A DNA stretch of 10,845 nt. Origin: Proteobacteria bacterium HN_bin10 (GTDB lineage Bacteria; Pseudomonadota; Alphaproteobacteria; Caulobacterales; Aquidulcibacteraceae). Position numbers and translations under genes: made by a program. Location of the stretch: contig LWDN01000067.1 of assembly GCA_002083515.1 (NCBI GenBank), positions 45,101 to 55,945 of the forward strand, written 5' to 3'. Positions 1 through 6,103 of this stretch are shown piece by piece. The notes under the pieces were generated by a model. That model was given only the letters and a program-made list of their open reading frames with translations. It was not told the origin of the DNA and ran no database searches. Within the stretch, counting starts at the first letter, position 1, and each line of letters starts with the position of its first letter.

Positions 1-68
1 GGCCGGAGGCCGCGCGCTCCAGTGCTGAAATGTCTGCGCGTAGCTGGCGAGGACGCCGGTGTTCCAAA
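1..68. repeat. Intergenic repeat remnants downstream of mlaF
   Basis: No gene is visible in these 68 bases beyond the mlaF stop codon. Bases 46-66, read on the minus strand, match the first 21 bases of the perfect inverted-repeat arm at 8270-8295 at 18 of 21 positions, so this looks like a degenerate half-copy of the same family. Bases 1-25 are a separate GC-rich stretch containing GGCCGGAGGCC, an interrupted palindrome. The window edge cuts the region, so a matching second arm could lie outside. Confidence 0.5.
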
Positions 69-830
69 CTAAACCACAGCCTGGATCGGCCCGTCGGCGC
101 GGCCGGCGACGAATTGATCGACCATGGCGTTGCCGCTTGAATCGATGCCGGCGGCTGGTCCACGCCAGACAATTCTGCCGTTGTGGAGCATGGCGATTTC
201 GTCGGCGATCTTGCGCGCCGACGCCATGTCGTGGGTGATCGAGACGGCGGCGCAGCCGAGTTCTTTTACCATTTCAACGATGAGATCGTTGATCGCGTCG
301 GCTGTGATCGGATCGAGGCCGGTGGTGGGTTCGTCGAAGAAAAGAATATCGGGCTTGGCGATGATGGCGCGCGCGAGGCCCGCGCGCTTCTGCATCCCGC
401 CTGAAAGTTCGATCGGGCGAACGTCGGCGAACTCGGGCGCGAGGCGCACTTTGCGCATCGTCTCGATGGCGCGCTCGCGGGCCTCGCTGCGGTTCACCTT
501 GTCGGCGTTGATCAGGCGGAAAGCGATGTTCTCCCAGACGCTGAGGGAGTCGAACAGCGCGCCGCCCTGAAACAGCATGCCGAACTTGCGCATCACGCGA
601 GCGCGGATTTCTTCCGGCATGCGGGTGACGTCGGCGCCGTCGACCAGCACCTGGCCGCTGTCGGGTTTCATCAGGCCGAGCGCGCACTTCAGCGTCACCG
701 ACTTGCCCTGGCCCGAGCCGCCGATGACAACCAGCGAACGGCCCTGCGCGACGTCGATGTCGACGCCGTCAAGCACTTGCCGCCCGCGCAGCACTTTCTT
801 GATGCCGACGAGTTGGAGCTTGGGGCTCAT
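69..830 (-). CDS. mlaF: MlaF-type ABC transporter ATPase (MCE/phospholipid transport)
   Basis: This is the cytoplasmic ATPase subunit of an MlaFED-like transporter, which moves phospholipids between the inner and outer membranes with an MCE (MlaD) protein. The 253-residue protein has all ABC motifs: Walker A GGSGQGKS at 37-44, Q-loop Gln88, signature LSGGMQKR at 142-149, Walker B ILFFDE with catalytic Glu167, D-loop GLDP and switch His200. The phrase MLFQGGALFDSLSVWENIAF is typical of the MlaF/Ttg2A group. I chose the ATG at 828-830 because a GGAAAGG ribosome binding site lies 11 bases upstream (842-848) and because homologues start at MxPKLxL. An in-frame ATG at 854 would add eight residues and start inside a repeat. 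The permease gene mlaE lies upstream, separated by an unusual 166-bp repeat-filled gap. The expected mlaD is not in the window. Confidence 0.93.
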   Translation of the reverse strand: MSPKLQLVGIKKVLRGRQVLDGVDIDVAQGRSLVVIGGSGQGKSVTLKCALGLMKPDSGQVLVDGADVTRMPEEIRARVMRKFGMLFQGGALFDSLSVWENIAFRLINADKVNRSEARERAIETMRKVRLAPEFADVRPIELSGGMQKRAGLARAIIAKPDILFFDEPTTGLDPITADAINDLIVEMVKELGCAAVSITHDMASARKIADEIAMLHNGRIVWRGPAAGIDSSGNAMVDQFVAGRADGPIQAVV

Positions 831-849
831 GCGCGGCGATACCTTTCCA

Positions 850-968
850 CCCATCCCCGGATGCGAGCGTAGCGAGCGGTCCGGGGCCCATAACCCCAGC
901 TCTCGCCGCGAACTTCCGGGCAGTTGTGTTTATGGGTCCCGGGCTCGCCGCTTCGCGCCGCCCCGGGA
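850..968. repeat. BIME-like double hairpin between mlaE and mlaF
   Basis: Two GC-rich hairpins face each other. The left one pairs CCCCGGA (855-861) with TCCGGGG (880-886); its loop carries GCGAGC-GTA-GCGAGC. The right one pairs TCCCGGG (937-943) with CCCGGGA (962-968). Between them CCCATAA (887-893) is matched by TTATGGG (930-936) across 36 bases, so the element as a whole is an imperfect inverted repeat. This is the architecture of paired REP sequences (BIMEs). It fills most of the mlaE-mlaF gap and lies just before the mlaF ribosome binding site. There is no T-tract, so it is not a classical terminator. Confidence 0.7.
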
Positions 969-996
969 ATAGGTGTGGAGGGAGCCGCGCGCATGC

Positions 997-1770
997 TCAT
1001 TCCACGAAAAACGCCGTGATCAGATAATTCACCGCCAGGATCAGCACGATGGCGACGACCACCGCATTGGTGGCGGCGCGGCCAACGCCGAGCGCGCCGC
1101 CGATGGAAGTGTAGCCCTGATAGGAACCGACCGTCGCAATGATGAAGCCGAACACCGCCGCCTTCACCAGGCCGAGCACAACGTCCTGCGGCTCCATGAA
1201 ATCGAAGGTGTTGCGCAGATAGGTCGCGCCGTTGAAGTCGAGGCTGTTCACCGCGACCAGATAGCCGCCCATGACGCCGATAATGTCGGCGACGATGACC
1301 AGAATGGGCAGCGTCAGCGTCGCGGCAAGTACGCGCGGCGCGATCAGATATTTGAACGGGTCGGTGGAGAGCGTGGTCATGGCGTCGATCTGTTCGGTGA
1401 CGCGCATGGTGCCGATCTCGGCGGCGATGCCGGCGCCGACGCGGCCGGCGAGCATCAGGCCCGCAAGCACGGGGCCAAGCTCGCGTGTGATGCCGAGCAC
1501 CACGATGTTGGGGACGAATTGCTCCGCGTTGAAGCGCGCGCCGCCGACATAGATGTTGAGCGCCAGCGCCGCGCCGATGAACACGGCGGTGACGCCAACC
1601 ACCGGCAGCGAGAAATAGCCGATCTGCAAGCATTGCCGCAGCACTTGGCCGACGAACACAGGCGGCGAGACCGCCGCGGCGATGGCGCGCCCGGCGAAGG
1701 CCGAGAAGCGGCCGATCTCGGCCAGCATGGCGAGAAATCCGCGTCCGATCGGTGCGAACGGGTTGATCAT
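997..1770 (-). CDS. mlaE: MlaE-type ABC transporter permease
   Basis: Membrane subunit of the MCE/Mla phospholipid transporter, paired with the ATPase gene that follows on the same strand. The 257-residue protein matches the usual MlaE length of about 260. The family hallmark runs from about residue 97 to 130 and includes ELGPVLAGLMLAGRVGAGIA and EIGTMRVTEQIDA; a second conserved stretch, SYQGYTSIGGALGVGRAATN, is at about 206-225. Hydrophobic helices lie around 50-75, 88-110, 143-170, 188-205 and 225-253. I chose the ATG at 1768-1770 (MINPFAPIGR) because it fits the family N-terminus. A longer reading frame back to 2037 exists, but it only translates the repeat and antisense alr sequence. The start codon lies one base from the arm of a palindromic repeat, and no ordinary Shine-Dalgarno sequence is visible beyond GGCGG inside that arm. 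Confidence 0.93.
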   Translation of the reverse strand: MINPFAPIGRGFLAMLAEIGRFSAFAGRAIAAAVSPPVFVGQVLRQCLQIGYFSLPVVGVTAVFIGAALALNIYVGGARFNAEQFVPNIVVLGITRELGPVLAGLMLAGRVGAGIAAEIGTMRVTEQIDAMTTLSTDPFKYLIAPRVLAATLTLPILVIVADIIGVMGGYLVAVNSLDFNGATYLRNTFDFMEPQDVVLGLVKAAVFGFIIATVGSYQGYTSIGGALGVGRAATNAVVVAIVLILAVNYLITAFFVE

Positions 1771-1771
1771 G

Positions 1772-1868
1772 CTTGGACCGCCGGCGCCCTTGCCGGCGCG
1801 CTGTCTAAACTTGCGCAGACCGGGCCTAGCTTGACCATCCCTGCCGGCGAGGGCGCCGGCGGTCCAAG
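1772..1868. repeat. Palindromic repeat, copy A, between alr and mlaE
   Basis: A 26-bp arm at 1772-1797 is the reverse complement of 1843-1868 with one mismatch (T at 1791). The spacer is 45 bp. Each arm is built as GGACCGCCGGC, a six-base core (GCCCTT or GCCCTC), then GCCGGC. The arms are near-identical to those of copy B at 8270-8343, and both spacers contain AGCTTG on the same side (1828-1833 here), which suggests common descent. The copy occupies almost the whole 106-bp alr-mlaE gap. Translated by chance it reads WTAGALAG. Confidence 0.88.
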
Positions 1869-1876
1869 TGTATCCC

Positions 1877-2920
1877 TCATCCCCGCGCCCCTGTCTTGCG
1901 CACCGTGCCGGCGAAGGTGGTGAGAATTTCGTACGCCGCTGTGCCGGCAAGCTGCGCGACATCGTCGAGCGGCGCGTTGGGGCCGAGGAACTCCACCATC
2001 GCGCCGGGCGCCGCTTCGGCGCAGCCGGTGACGTCAATGATCGTCAAGTCCATCGAGACGCGTCCCAGAATAGGGCGCTTTGCGCCCCCCAGCACGCCAT
2101 AGCCGCGCCCGCTCAAAGATCGCAAGTAGCCATCGGCGTAACCGAGCGCGACAGTGGCGGCGCGCATCTTTTGGGACGCAGTGAAGGTCGCGCCGTAGCC
2201 GAAGGTTTCGCCGGGCTCGACATCGCGGACCTGCAAAATCGGCGCTTCGATGGTCGCGGCGGCGGCGAGTTGCGGATTGTCGGCATCGAGCGCGCCGGAG
2301 CCGTAGAGGCCAACCCCAACCCGAATGAGATCGAAATGATAATCGGCCCCGATCAGCGCGCCGCCGGTCGCGGCGATCGAGAGCGGCGCTCTTGGAAAAA
2401 GCGAAGCGGCGTCGATGAAGCGGCGCAATTGCGTCGTGTTGAATGCGTGCGTGGTGTTGGAGCTGCAGGCGAGGTGGCTCATCACTAGCGCCAGCGAAGT
2501 ATCCTTCAGCGCGCTCATCGCATGCGGCAACTCTTCCGGGCCGATGCCAAGCCGGTTCATGCCGGTGTCGATGTGGAGCGCCGCGGGCCCGCGCGCGTCC
2601 CAAGCTTTGATTTGCGCCAGCGAGTTCAAGACCGGCGTCAGCTTGTTGGCTTGCAAAAGGTCGATGTCGTTAACAGGCCCGTTCAAGACGAAAATCTGCG
2701 GGCCTTCGCCGAGCGCGCGGCGTACCCGTGCGCCTTCCTGCGACGTCGCGGTAAAGAAGGTGCGCGCGCCGGCCTGCGCCAGCGCCCGCGCCGCGCCGAC
2801 GGCGCCCAGCCCATAGCCGTCGGCCTTGACCACCGCCGCTGCCGCAGCAGCGGGCGCGAGCTTCCGGAAGTAGTTCCAGTTCTCGACGATGGCGCGGTGA
2901 TCGACCCTGAGCCGCGCCAG
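1877..2920 (-). CDS. alr: Alanine racemase (PLP-dependent), probable CTG start
   Basis: Interconverts L- and D-alanine for peptidoglycan, in the cytoplasm, as a PLP-dependent dimer. Counting from CTG at 2918-2920 gives 347 residues, a normal length. The PLP lysine is Lys32 in VVKADGYGLG. Other family motifs follow: HIDTGMNRLG, MSHLACSS, RVGVGLYG (Arg200), GYADGY with the presumed catalytic Tyr261 and GRVSMDLTIIDV (Met290, Asp291). The only GTG in this frame, at 2833, lies inside the PLP motif and would remove the conserved first strand. The frame is open upstream to a TAA inside dnaB (near 3023) without any ATG, GTG or TTG. CTG gives (M)ARLRVDHRAIVENW, which matches the common alphaproteobacterial start MARLxVDxxAxxxNW. 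It lies 10 bases after the dnaB stop with no clear Shine-Dalgarno sequence, so coupling to dnaB is likely. Identity is certain; the start is not. A sequencing error is possible. Confidence 0.93.
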   Translation of the reverse strand: MARLRVDHRAIVENWNYFRKLAPAAAAAAVVKADGYGLGAVGAARALAQAGARTFFTATSQEGARVRRALGEGPQIFVLNGPVNDIDLLQANKLTPVLNSLAQIKAWDARGPAALHIDTGMNRLGIGPEELPHAMSALKDTSLALVMSHLACSSNTTHAFNTTQLRRFIDAASLFPRAPLSIAATGGALIGADYHFDLIRVGVGLYGSGALDADNPQLAAAATIEAPILQVRDVEPGETFGYGATFTASQKMRAATVALGYADGYLRSLSGRGYGVLGGAKRPILGRVSMDLTIIDVTGCAEAAPGAMVEFLGPNAPLDDVAQLAGTAAYEILTTFAGTVRKTGARG

Positions 2921-2930
2921 CCGCGGCGGC

Positions 2931-4397
2931 TCAGGCGCGGGCGAGGGAGGTGAAGCGGGTGAATTGTCCTTTGAAATGGAGGTGCACCGTTTCGATGGGG
3001 CCGTGGCGGTTCTTGCCGATGATTAGTTCGGCGCGGTTGGCGACGCCATCAAGTTTTGCGCGCCACTTGATCCATTCCTCAGTGTTCGGCTCGGGTTCGG
3101 CCCGGGAGAGATAATATTCCTCGCGGAACACGAACATGACGATGTCGGCGTCCTGTTCGATCGAGCCGGATTCGCGAAGATCGGAGAGCTGCGGCCGTTT
3201 GTCGTCGCGCGACTCGACCTGGCGCGAGAGCTGGGAGAGCGCCAGCACCGGCACGTTGAGGTCCTTGGCTAGCGCCTTCAGCCCTTGCGTGATCTCGCTG
3301 ACCTCCTGCACCCGGCCCTCGTTCTTGCGCGAAGATGTCACCAGCTGCAAATAGTCGACCACGATCAGATCGAGGCCGGAGGCCGAGCGCTTTAGCCTTC
3401 GGGCGCGGTTGTGCAACTGGGCAATGGAAATGCCGCCGGTCTCGTCGACATGCAGCGGCAAGGTCTGCAGCATCATGGCGCTGTCGGCGAGGCGGGTATA
3501 TTCCTCGGTTGTGATCCGGCCCTGACGGATCTTGTTGGATTCGATCTCGGCGAAATCGGAGAGCAGGCGCGTCGCCAATTGCTCGCCTGACATTTCGAGC
3601 GAGAAGAAGCCGACCGTACCGCCGTAATGGTCCTTGTCGCCGGCCTCGACTGCCTTTTGCTTGGCGCGCGCGACATTCATGGCGATGTTGAGCGCAAGCG
3701 CGGTTTTGCCCATGGATGGGCGGCCCGCGAGGATGATCAGGTCCGAGCCGTGCAGGCCGCCGAGCAAATGGTCGAGATCCCGGAAGCCGGAGGCGATGCC
3801 CGAGACATCCGAGCCGCGATTCTTGGCGGCGGTGGCGACATTGATCGACGCTGTGAGCGCGGTCTTGAAATCCTGAAAGCCGCGATTCTGCGTGCCGGCT
3901 TCGGCCAGGGTGAAGAGCGTCTTCTCCGCTTCCTCGATAATGTCCTTGGCGTCTTTGTCTTCAGGCGGGTTCTCGGCCAGACTTTGGATTTCGCCCCCGA
4001 CGCGGATCAGCGCGCGGCGCAGCGCCAGATCGTAGATCAGTTCGGCGTAGGATTGCGCCTGCGTGGAGAGCGGCGCCGCACTCTCCATCAGCTTCATCAG
4101 ATAGAGCGCGCCGCCGATTTCCTTGATGCCGCCATCGCGCGCGAATCGCTCTTTCAGCGTCAGGCCGTCCGCCAGCTGGCCCGCCGCGATCATGTCGGCG
4201 CAGGTTGCGAAAATGCGCCCGTGCACCGGATCGAAGAAGTGCTGCTCCTTGAGCTGCGGCGTTATCCGATGAATGGTCTCGTTGTCGAACAGGATGGCGC
4301 CCAGCAGCGCTTGCTCGGCCTCGAGATTGTGCGGCGCGACGCGCGGCGCCGGTTGCAGACTGGGCTGCGCCAAGGGGAGGGCGGGCTGGTTCGACAT
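2931..4397 (-). CDS. dnaB: Replicative DNA helicase DnaB
   Basis: Hexameric 5'-to-3' helicase that unwinds DNA at the replication fork and recruits primase. The 488-residue protein has the full family layout: N-terminal domain about 21-125 (PHNLEAEQALLGAIL), linker helix, then a RecA-like domain. Walker A GRPSMGKT is at 225-232, FFSLEM with the presumed catalytic Glu268 follows, Walker B LIVVDYL is at 344-350, LSQLSRQVESR at about 387-397, DLRESGSIEQDAD at 406-418 and KNRHG, the arginine-finger region, at 462-466. There is no sign of an intein. I chose ATG 4395-4397 (MSNQPALPLA) because the conserved domain begins about 20 residues later and GGGGG lies a few bases upstream. The frame stays open upstream to 4877, but that part reads through a repeat and a terminator. 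alr follows after 10 bp. Confidence 0.96.
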   Translation of the reverse strand: MSNQPALPLAQPSLQPAPRVAPHNLEAEQALLGAILFDNETIHRITPQLKEQHFFDPVHGRIFATCADMIAAGQLADGLTLKERFARDGGIKEIGGALYLMKLMESAAPLSTQAQSYAELIYDLALRRALIRVGGEIQSLAENPPEDKDAKDIIEEAEKTLFTLAEAGTQNRGFQDFKTALTASINVATAAKNRGSDVSGIASGFRDLDHLLGGLHGSDLIILAGRPSMGKTALALNIAMNVARAKQKAVEAGDKDHYGGTVGFFSLEMSGEQLATRLLSDFAEIESNKIRQGRITTEEYTRLADSAMMLQTLPLHVDETGGISIAQLHNRARRLKRSASGLDLIVVDYLQLVTSSRKNEGRVQEVSEITQGLKALAKDLNVPVLALSQLSRQVESRDDKRPQLSDLRESGSIEQDADIVMFVFREEYYLSRAEPEPNTEEWIKWRAKLDGVANRAELIIGKNRHGPIETVHLHFKGQFTRFTSLARA

Positions 4398-4416
4398 TAA
4401 GCCCCCACAATGGGAC

Positions 4417-4510
4417 GATTCGGCGTCGCAATCGTTGACGCGCCGAAACCTTGACGCGGCTTTTCCCGAGTCGCTCACGAGTCTTTGTTGTTGACGTGAA
4501 ACGACGAGTC
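4417..4510. promoter_or_regulatory. Cluster of four GANTC (CcrM-type) sites before dnaB
   Basis: GANTC occurs at 4417-4421 (GATTC), 4468-4472, 4479-4483 and 4506-4510 (all GAGTC), that is four sites in 94 bp. In a genome of roughly 64% GC one site is expected about every 300 bp. In Alphaproteobacteria the cell-cycle methylase CcrM methylates GANTC and such clusters mark promoters whose activity depends on methylation state. A role in timing dnaB-alr expression is inference; the sites themselves are plain in the sequence. Confidence 0.5.
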
Positions 4511-4559
4511 GGAGCGGACCGGAGAGGGGAGCGCGCGGCCCCTGCCGCGCATGCGCATT

Positions 4560-4647
4560 GGACCGCGCCGGCTTCCAGCCGGCCCACTTCAACTTTCGAC
4601 GGCCGTGGAGAGTTGACGAGAGTCTGCCGGCTTCCAGCCGGCGGTCC
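4560..4647. repeat. Palindromic repeat, copy C, with a different core
   Basis: GGACC (4560-4564) and GGTCC (4643-4647) bracket two identical copies of the 17-mer GCCGGCTTCCAGCCGGC (4567-4583 and 4626-4642), itself a 7-bp hairpin around TCC. Inside, TCAACT pairs with AGTTGA. The plan is that of copies A and B, with GGACC outside and paired GCCGGC boxes, but the core between the boxes is TTCCA instead of GCCCTC. It lies between the rplI terminator and dnaB. Confidence 0.75.
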
Positions 4648-4660
4648 GAAACTGCACTAC

Positions 4661-4705
4661 AAGAAAAAGCCCGCGCACCTTGCGATGCGCGGGCTTTGAT
4701 TTTTC
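4661..4705 (-). terminator. Intrinsic terminator of the rpsF-rpsR-rplI operon
   Basis: A perfect 12-bp stem, AAAGCCCGCGCA (4666-4677) with TGCGCGGGCTTT (4686-4697), closes an 8-base loop. On the minus strand it is followed by TTTTTCTTGT, a good U-tract, and it lies about 25 bases after the rplI stop codon. On the plus strand it is followed by GATTTTT, so it may also stop antisense transcripts. Confidence 0.9.
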
Positions 4706-4722
4706 GACCCTTGTGCGAGCGC

Positions 4723-5304
4723 CTATTCGGCGCGCGCGGACGGATCGTTGGTGATCGATTGCGCCGCCAATTCCTTGGCCGCGGCTTCCGCTGTTGCGCG
4801 CTCGGCCTCGATCGCCGAAGCGATGACGTTTTCGCCGCGCGCTTGGCGCTCGGCTTCGTCGGCGGAGCGGGCGACATTGACCTTCACCGTCGCCGAAACG
4901 TCCGCGTGCAGGCGCACGCGCACGTCATAGACGCCGATGGTCTTGATCGGTTTGTCCAGCACCACCGCGCTGCGGTCGATCTTGGCCCCGCCCTTGACGA
5001 TCTCGTCGGCGATGTCGCGCGAGGAGACGGAGCCATAGAGCTGGCCCGCTTCGCCGGCCGAGCGGATGAGCACGTAGGACGAACCGTCGATCTTGCCGGA
5101 GGCCTTCTCGGCCGCGGCTTTCGCTTCGGCGTTCTTGGCTTCCAGTTCGGCGCGGCGGCTTTCGAAGATTTTGCGATTTGTGTCGTTGGCGCGCAGCGCC
5201 TTCTTCTGCGGCAACAGGAAGTTGCGCGCGAAACCGTCGCGTACCTTCACTTCGTCGCCGATGCCGCCGAGGCTTTCGACGCGTTCAAGCAGGATGACTT
5301 GCAT
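4723..5304 (-). CDS. rplI: 50S ribosomal protein bL9
   Basis: Component of the large ribosomal subunit; it binds 23S rRNA near the L1 stalk and helps to hold the reading frame. The 193-residue protein begins with the RNA-binding N-domain, MQVILLERVESLGGIGDEVK followed by VRDGFARNFLLPQ, where the GxGDxVxVxxGFARNFL pattern is diagnostic. A long charged helix (about 40-75) links it to the C-domain (about 76-150). The tail past about 150 is Ala/Glu-rich and longer than in Escherichia coli (149 residues), as is common in Alphaproteobacteria. The start has a strong AAGGAGG seven bases upstream. The rpsR stop is 12 bp away. The membrane protein gene that often sits between rpsR and rplI in related bacteria is absent here. 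Confidence 0.97.
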   Translation of the reverse strand: MQVILLERVESLGGIGDEVKVRDGFARNFLLPQKKALRANDTNRKIFESRRAELEAKNAEAKAAAEKASGKIDGSSYVLIRSAGEAGQLYGSVSSRDIADEIVKGGAKIDRSAVVLDKPIKTIGVYDVRVRLHADVSATVKVNVARSADEAERQARGENVIASAIEAERATAEAAAKELAAQSITNDPSARAE

Positions 5305-5316
5305 GGGCTTGCCTCC

Positions 5317-5586
5317 TTACTGAACGGCGAACGGCAGCAGCGCCAGTTCGCGCGCGAGCTTAATGGCGCGCGCGAGTTCGCGTTGCTTCTTGGCGGAAAC
5401 GGCGGTGATGCGCGCCGGGACGATCTTGCCCTTCTCGCTGATGTAGCGCTGGAGCATTTTCACGTCCTTGTAGTCGATCTTCGGCGCAGCCGCGCCGGAG
5501 AACGGGCACACCTTGCGCCGGCGGCCGAACGGACGCCGGGCCGGGATGTTGGAGATGTTGAATTTGGGGGCGCCTTTTTGCGACAT
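5317..5586 (-). CDS. rpsR: 30S ribosomal protein bS18
   Basis: Small-subunit protein that binds the central domain of 16S rRNA as a pair with bS6. The 89-residue protein has the family core: RRRKVCPFSG, then IDYKDVKMLQRYISEKGKI, then PARITAVSAKKQRELARAIK and the ending ARELALLPFAV. The ATG at 5584-5586 lies two bases after the rpsF stop codon. Its ribosome binding site GGGGAGGAA overlaps the last rpsF codons, so the two genes are very probably translated together, which suits the equimolar bS6:bS18 pair. The basic N-terminal extension (MSQKGAPKFNISNIPARRPF) is normal for this class. Confidence 0.97.
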   Translation of the reverse strand: MSQKGAPKFNISNIPARRPFGRRRKVCPFSGAAAPKIDYKDVKMLQRYISEKGKIVPARITAVSAKKQRELARAIKLARELALLPFAVQ

Positions 5587-5588
5587 GA

Positions 5589-5993
5589 TTATTCCTCCCC
5601 GCCTTCGAGATCGCCGCCGAATTCTTCGCCGTCACGGCCTTCGCGGCGGGCGCGGCGGCGCTCGTCGCGGTCCTTGCGCGCCAGGATCGGCGAGGGCTCT
5701 TCGTCGAGCGCCTCGACGCGGATGGTCTTGAAGCGCATCACGTCTTCGTTGATGCGCAGACGCCGCTCAAGTTCGTGCACGACGGTGGCCGGCGCATCGA
5801 TGTTGATGAGCGCGTAGTGGCCTTTGCGGTTCTTCTTGATGCGGTAGGTGAGGTTGCGCAGACCCCAATATTCAGTCTTGGAAGTGCGCCCGCCCAGCTC
5901 CGATACGGTCTTGGTGACCTCCTCGACCAAAGCATCGACCTGCTGGGGCGAGATTTCCGGACGTGCGATGAACACGTGCTCGTAGAATGCCAT
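5589..5993 (-). CDS. rpsF: 30S ribosomal protein bS6
   Basis: Small-subunit protein of the platform, partner of bS18. The 134-residue protein starts MAFYEHVFIARPEIS and has the S6 fold signature: EYWGLRNLTYRIKKNRKGHY at 41-60 and LERRLRINEDVMRFKTIRVE at 75-94. The C-terminal 35 residues are highly charged, first Arg-rich and then Glu/Gly-rich, as in many alphaproteobacterial S6 proteins. I chose ATG 5991-5993 because GAGGAC lies four bases upstream and the conserved domain begins at once; a longer frame to 6047 would only translate the leader. It is the first gene of the operon and faces away from the DUF29-fab operon. The leader has hairpins that could be a target for S6:S18 feedback. Confidence 0.96.
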   Translation of the reverse strand: MAFYEHVFIARPEISPQQVDALVEEVTKTVSELGGRTSKTEYWGLRNLTYRIKKNRKGHYALINIDAPATVVHELERRLRINEDVMRFKTIRVEALDEEPSPILARKDRDERRRARREGRDGEEFGGDLEGGEE

Positions 5994-6000
5994 TTTGTCC

Positions 6001-6039
6001 TCTTCCGAAGGACCCGCGGCGCCCTGGACCAGCGGAAGA
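6001..6039 (-). promoter_or_regulatory. Hairpin in the rpsF leader overlapping its ribosome binding site
   Basis: On the minus strand UCUUCCG (6039-6033) pairs perfectly with CGGAAGA (6007-6001), enclosing 25 GC-rich bases. The 3' arm shares its last bases with the rpsF ribosome binding site GAGGAC (6002-5997). Known rpsF leaders in other bacteria bind the S6:S18 complex through a stem with a CCG-containing loop. CCG is present here, but I cannot confirm the full consensus, so feedback control is inference. Confidence 0.4.
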
Positions 6040-6056
6040 CCGGCCAAAACGATGGA

Positions 6057-6082
6057 CCCCGGGCGGCGGTACGCCCCCGGGG
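6057..6082. repeat. Strong GC hairpin between rpsF and the DUF29 gene
   Basis: CCCCGGG (6057-6063) pairs with CCCGGGG (6076-6082), and GGCG (6065-6068) with CGCC (6072-6075), giving 11 pairs with one bulged C and a three-base loop. It could be a repeat related to the CCCGGG hairpins at 850-968 or part of the rpsF leader. No T-tract follows on either strand. Confidence 0.5.
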
Positions 6083-6103
6083 CCGCGGATCGCGAAGGCG
6101 GGC

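Larger units (their letters stand above)
4398..4722. other. 325-bp intergenic region between rplI and dnaB
   Basis: The stretch holds no convincing gene. From the rplI side it contains the intrinsic terminator (4661-4705), palindromic repeat copy C (4560-4647), a small perfect hairpin at 4533-4550 (GCGCGGC-CCCT-GCCGCGC), and about 130 bp next to dnaB with four GANTC sites and three TTGACG sequences on the plus strand (4435-4440, 4451-4456, 4491-4496). Since a terminator precedes it, dnaB should have its own promoter here, but I could not point to a convincing -35/-10 pair on the minus strand. Confidence 0.7.

Noticed and set aside
1772..1868. CRISPR or transposon-end reading of the repeats
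   Set aside because: Repeats are isolated single elements far apart with no regular spacer units, no cas or transposase genes and no visible target-site duplication.
973..1923. Long plus-strand open frame opposite mlaE
   Set aside because: It is antisense to a well-identified permease gene, is low-complexity (His, Asp, Arg, Ala) and its end translates repeat copy A. Such frames are expected opposite GC-rich genes.
1771..2037. N-terminal extension of mlaE
   Set aside because: The extra residues translate repeat copy A (WTAGALAG) and antisense alr sequence. MINPFAPIGR at 1770 fits the family start.
3627..4400. 257-codon plus-strand open frame opposite dnaB
   Set aside because: It is antisense to the DnaB N-terminal and linker regions and has no ribosome binding site or domain of its own.
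4491..4506. GACGTGAAAC resembling half of a parS (ParB) site
   Set aside because: Only one half matches the known 16-bp palindrome; the other half is absent.
4398..4877. N-terminal extension of dnaB by 160 residues
   Set aside because: It would be translated through the rplI 3' end, the terminator and repeat copy C. DnaB proteins are about 460-500 residues, which the 4397 start gives.
4558..5817. 419-codon plus-strand open frame across rplI, rpsR and rpsF
   Set aside because: It is wholly antisense to three ribosomal protein genes, and its start lies in a repeat. No family pattern is visible.
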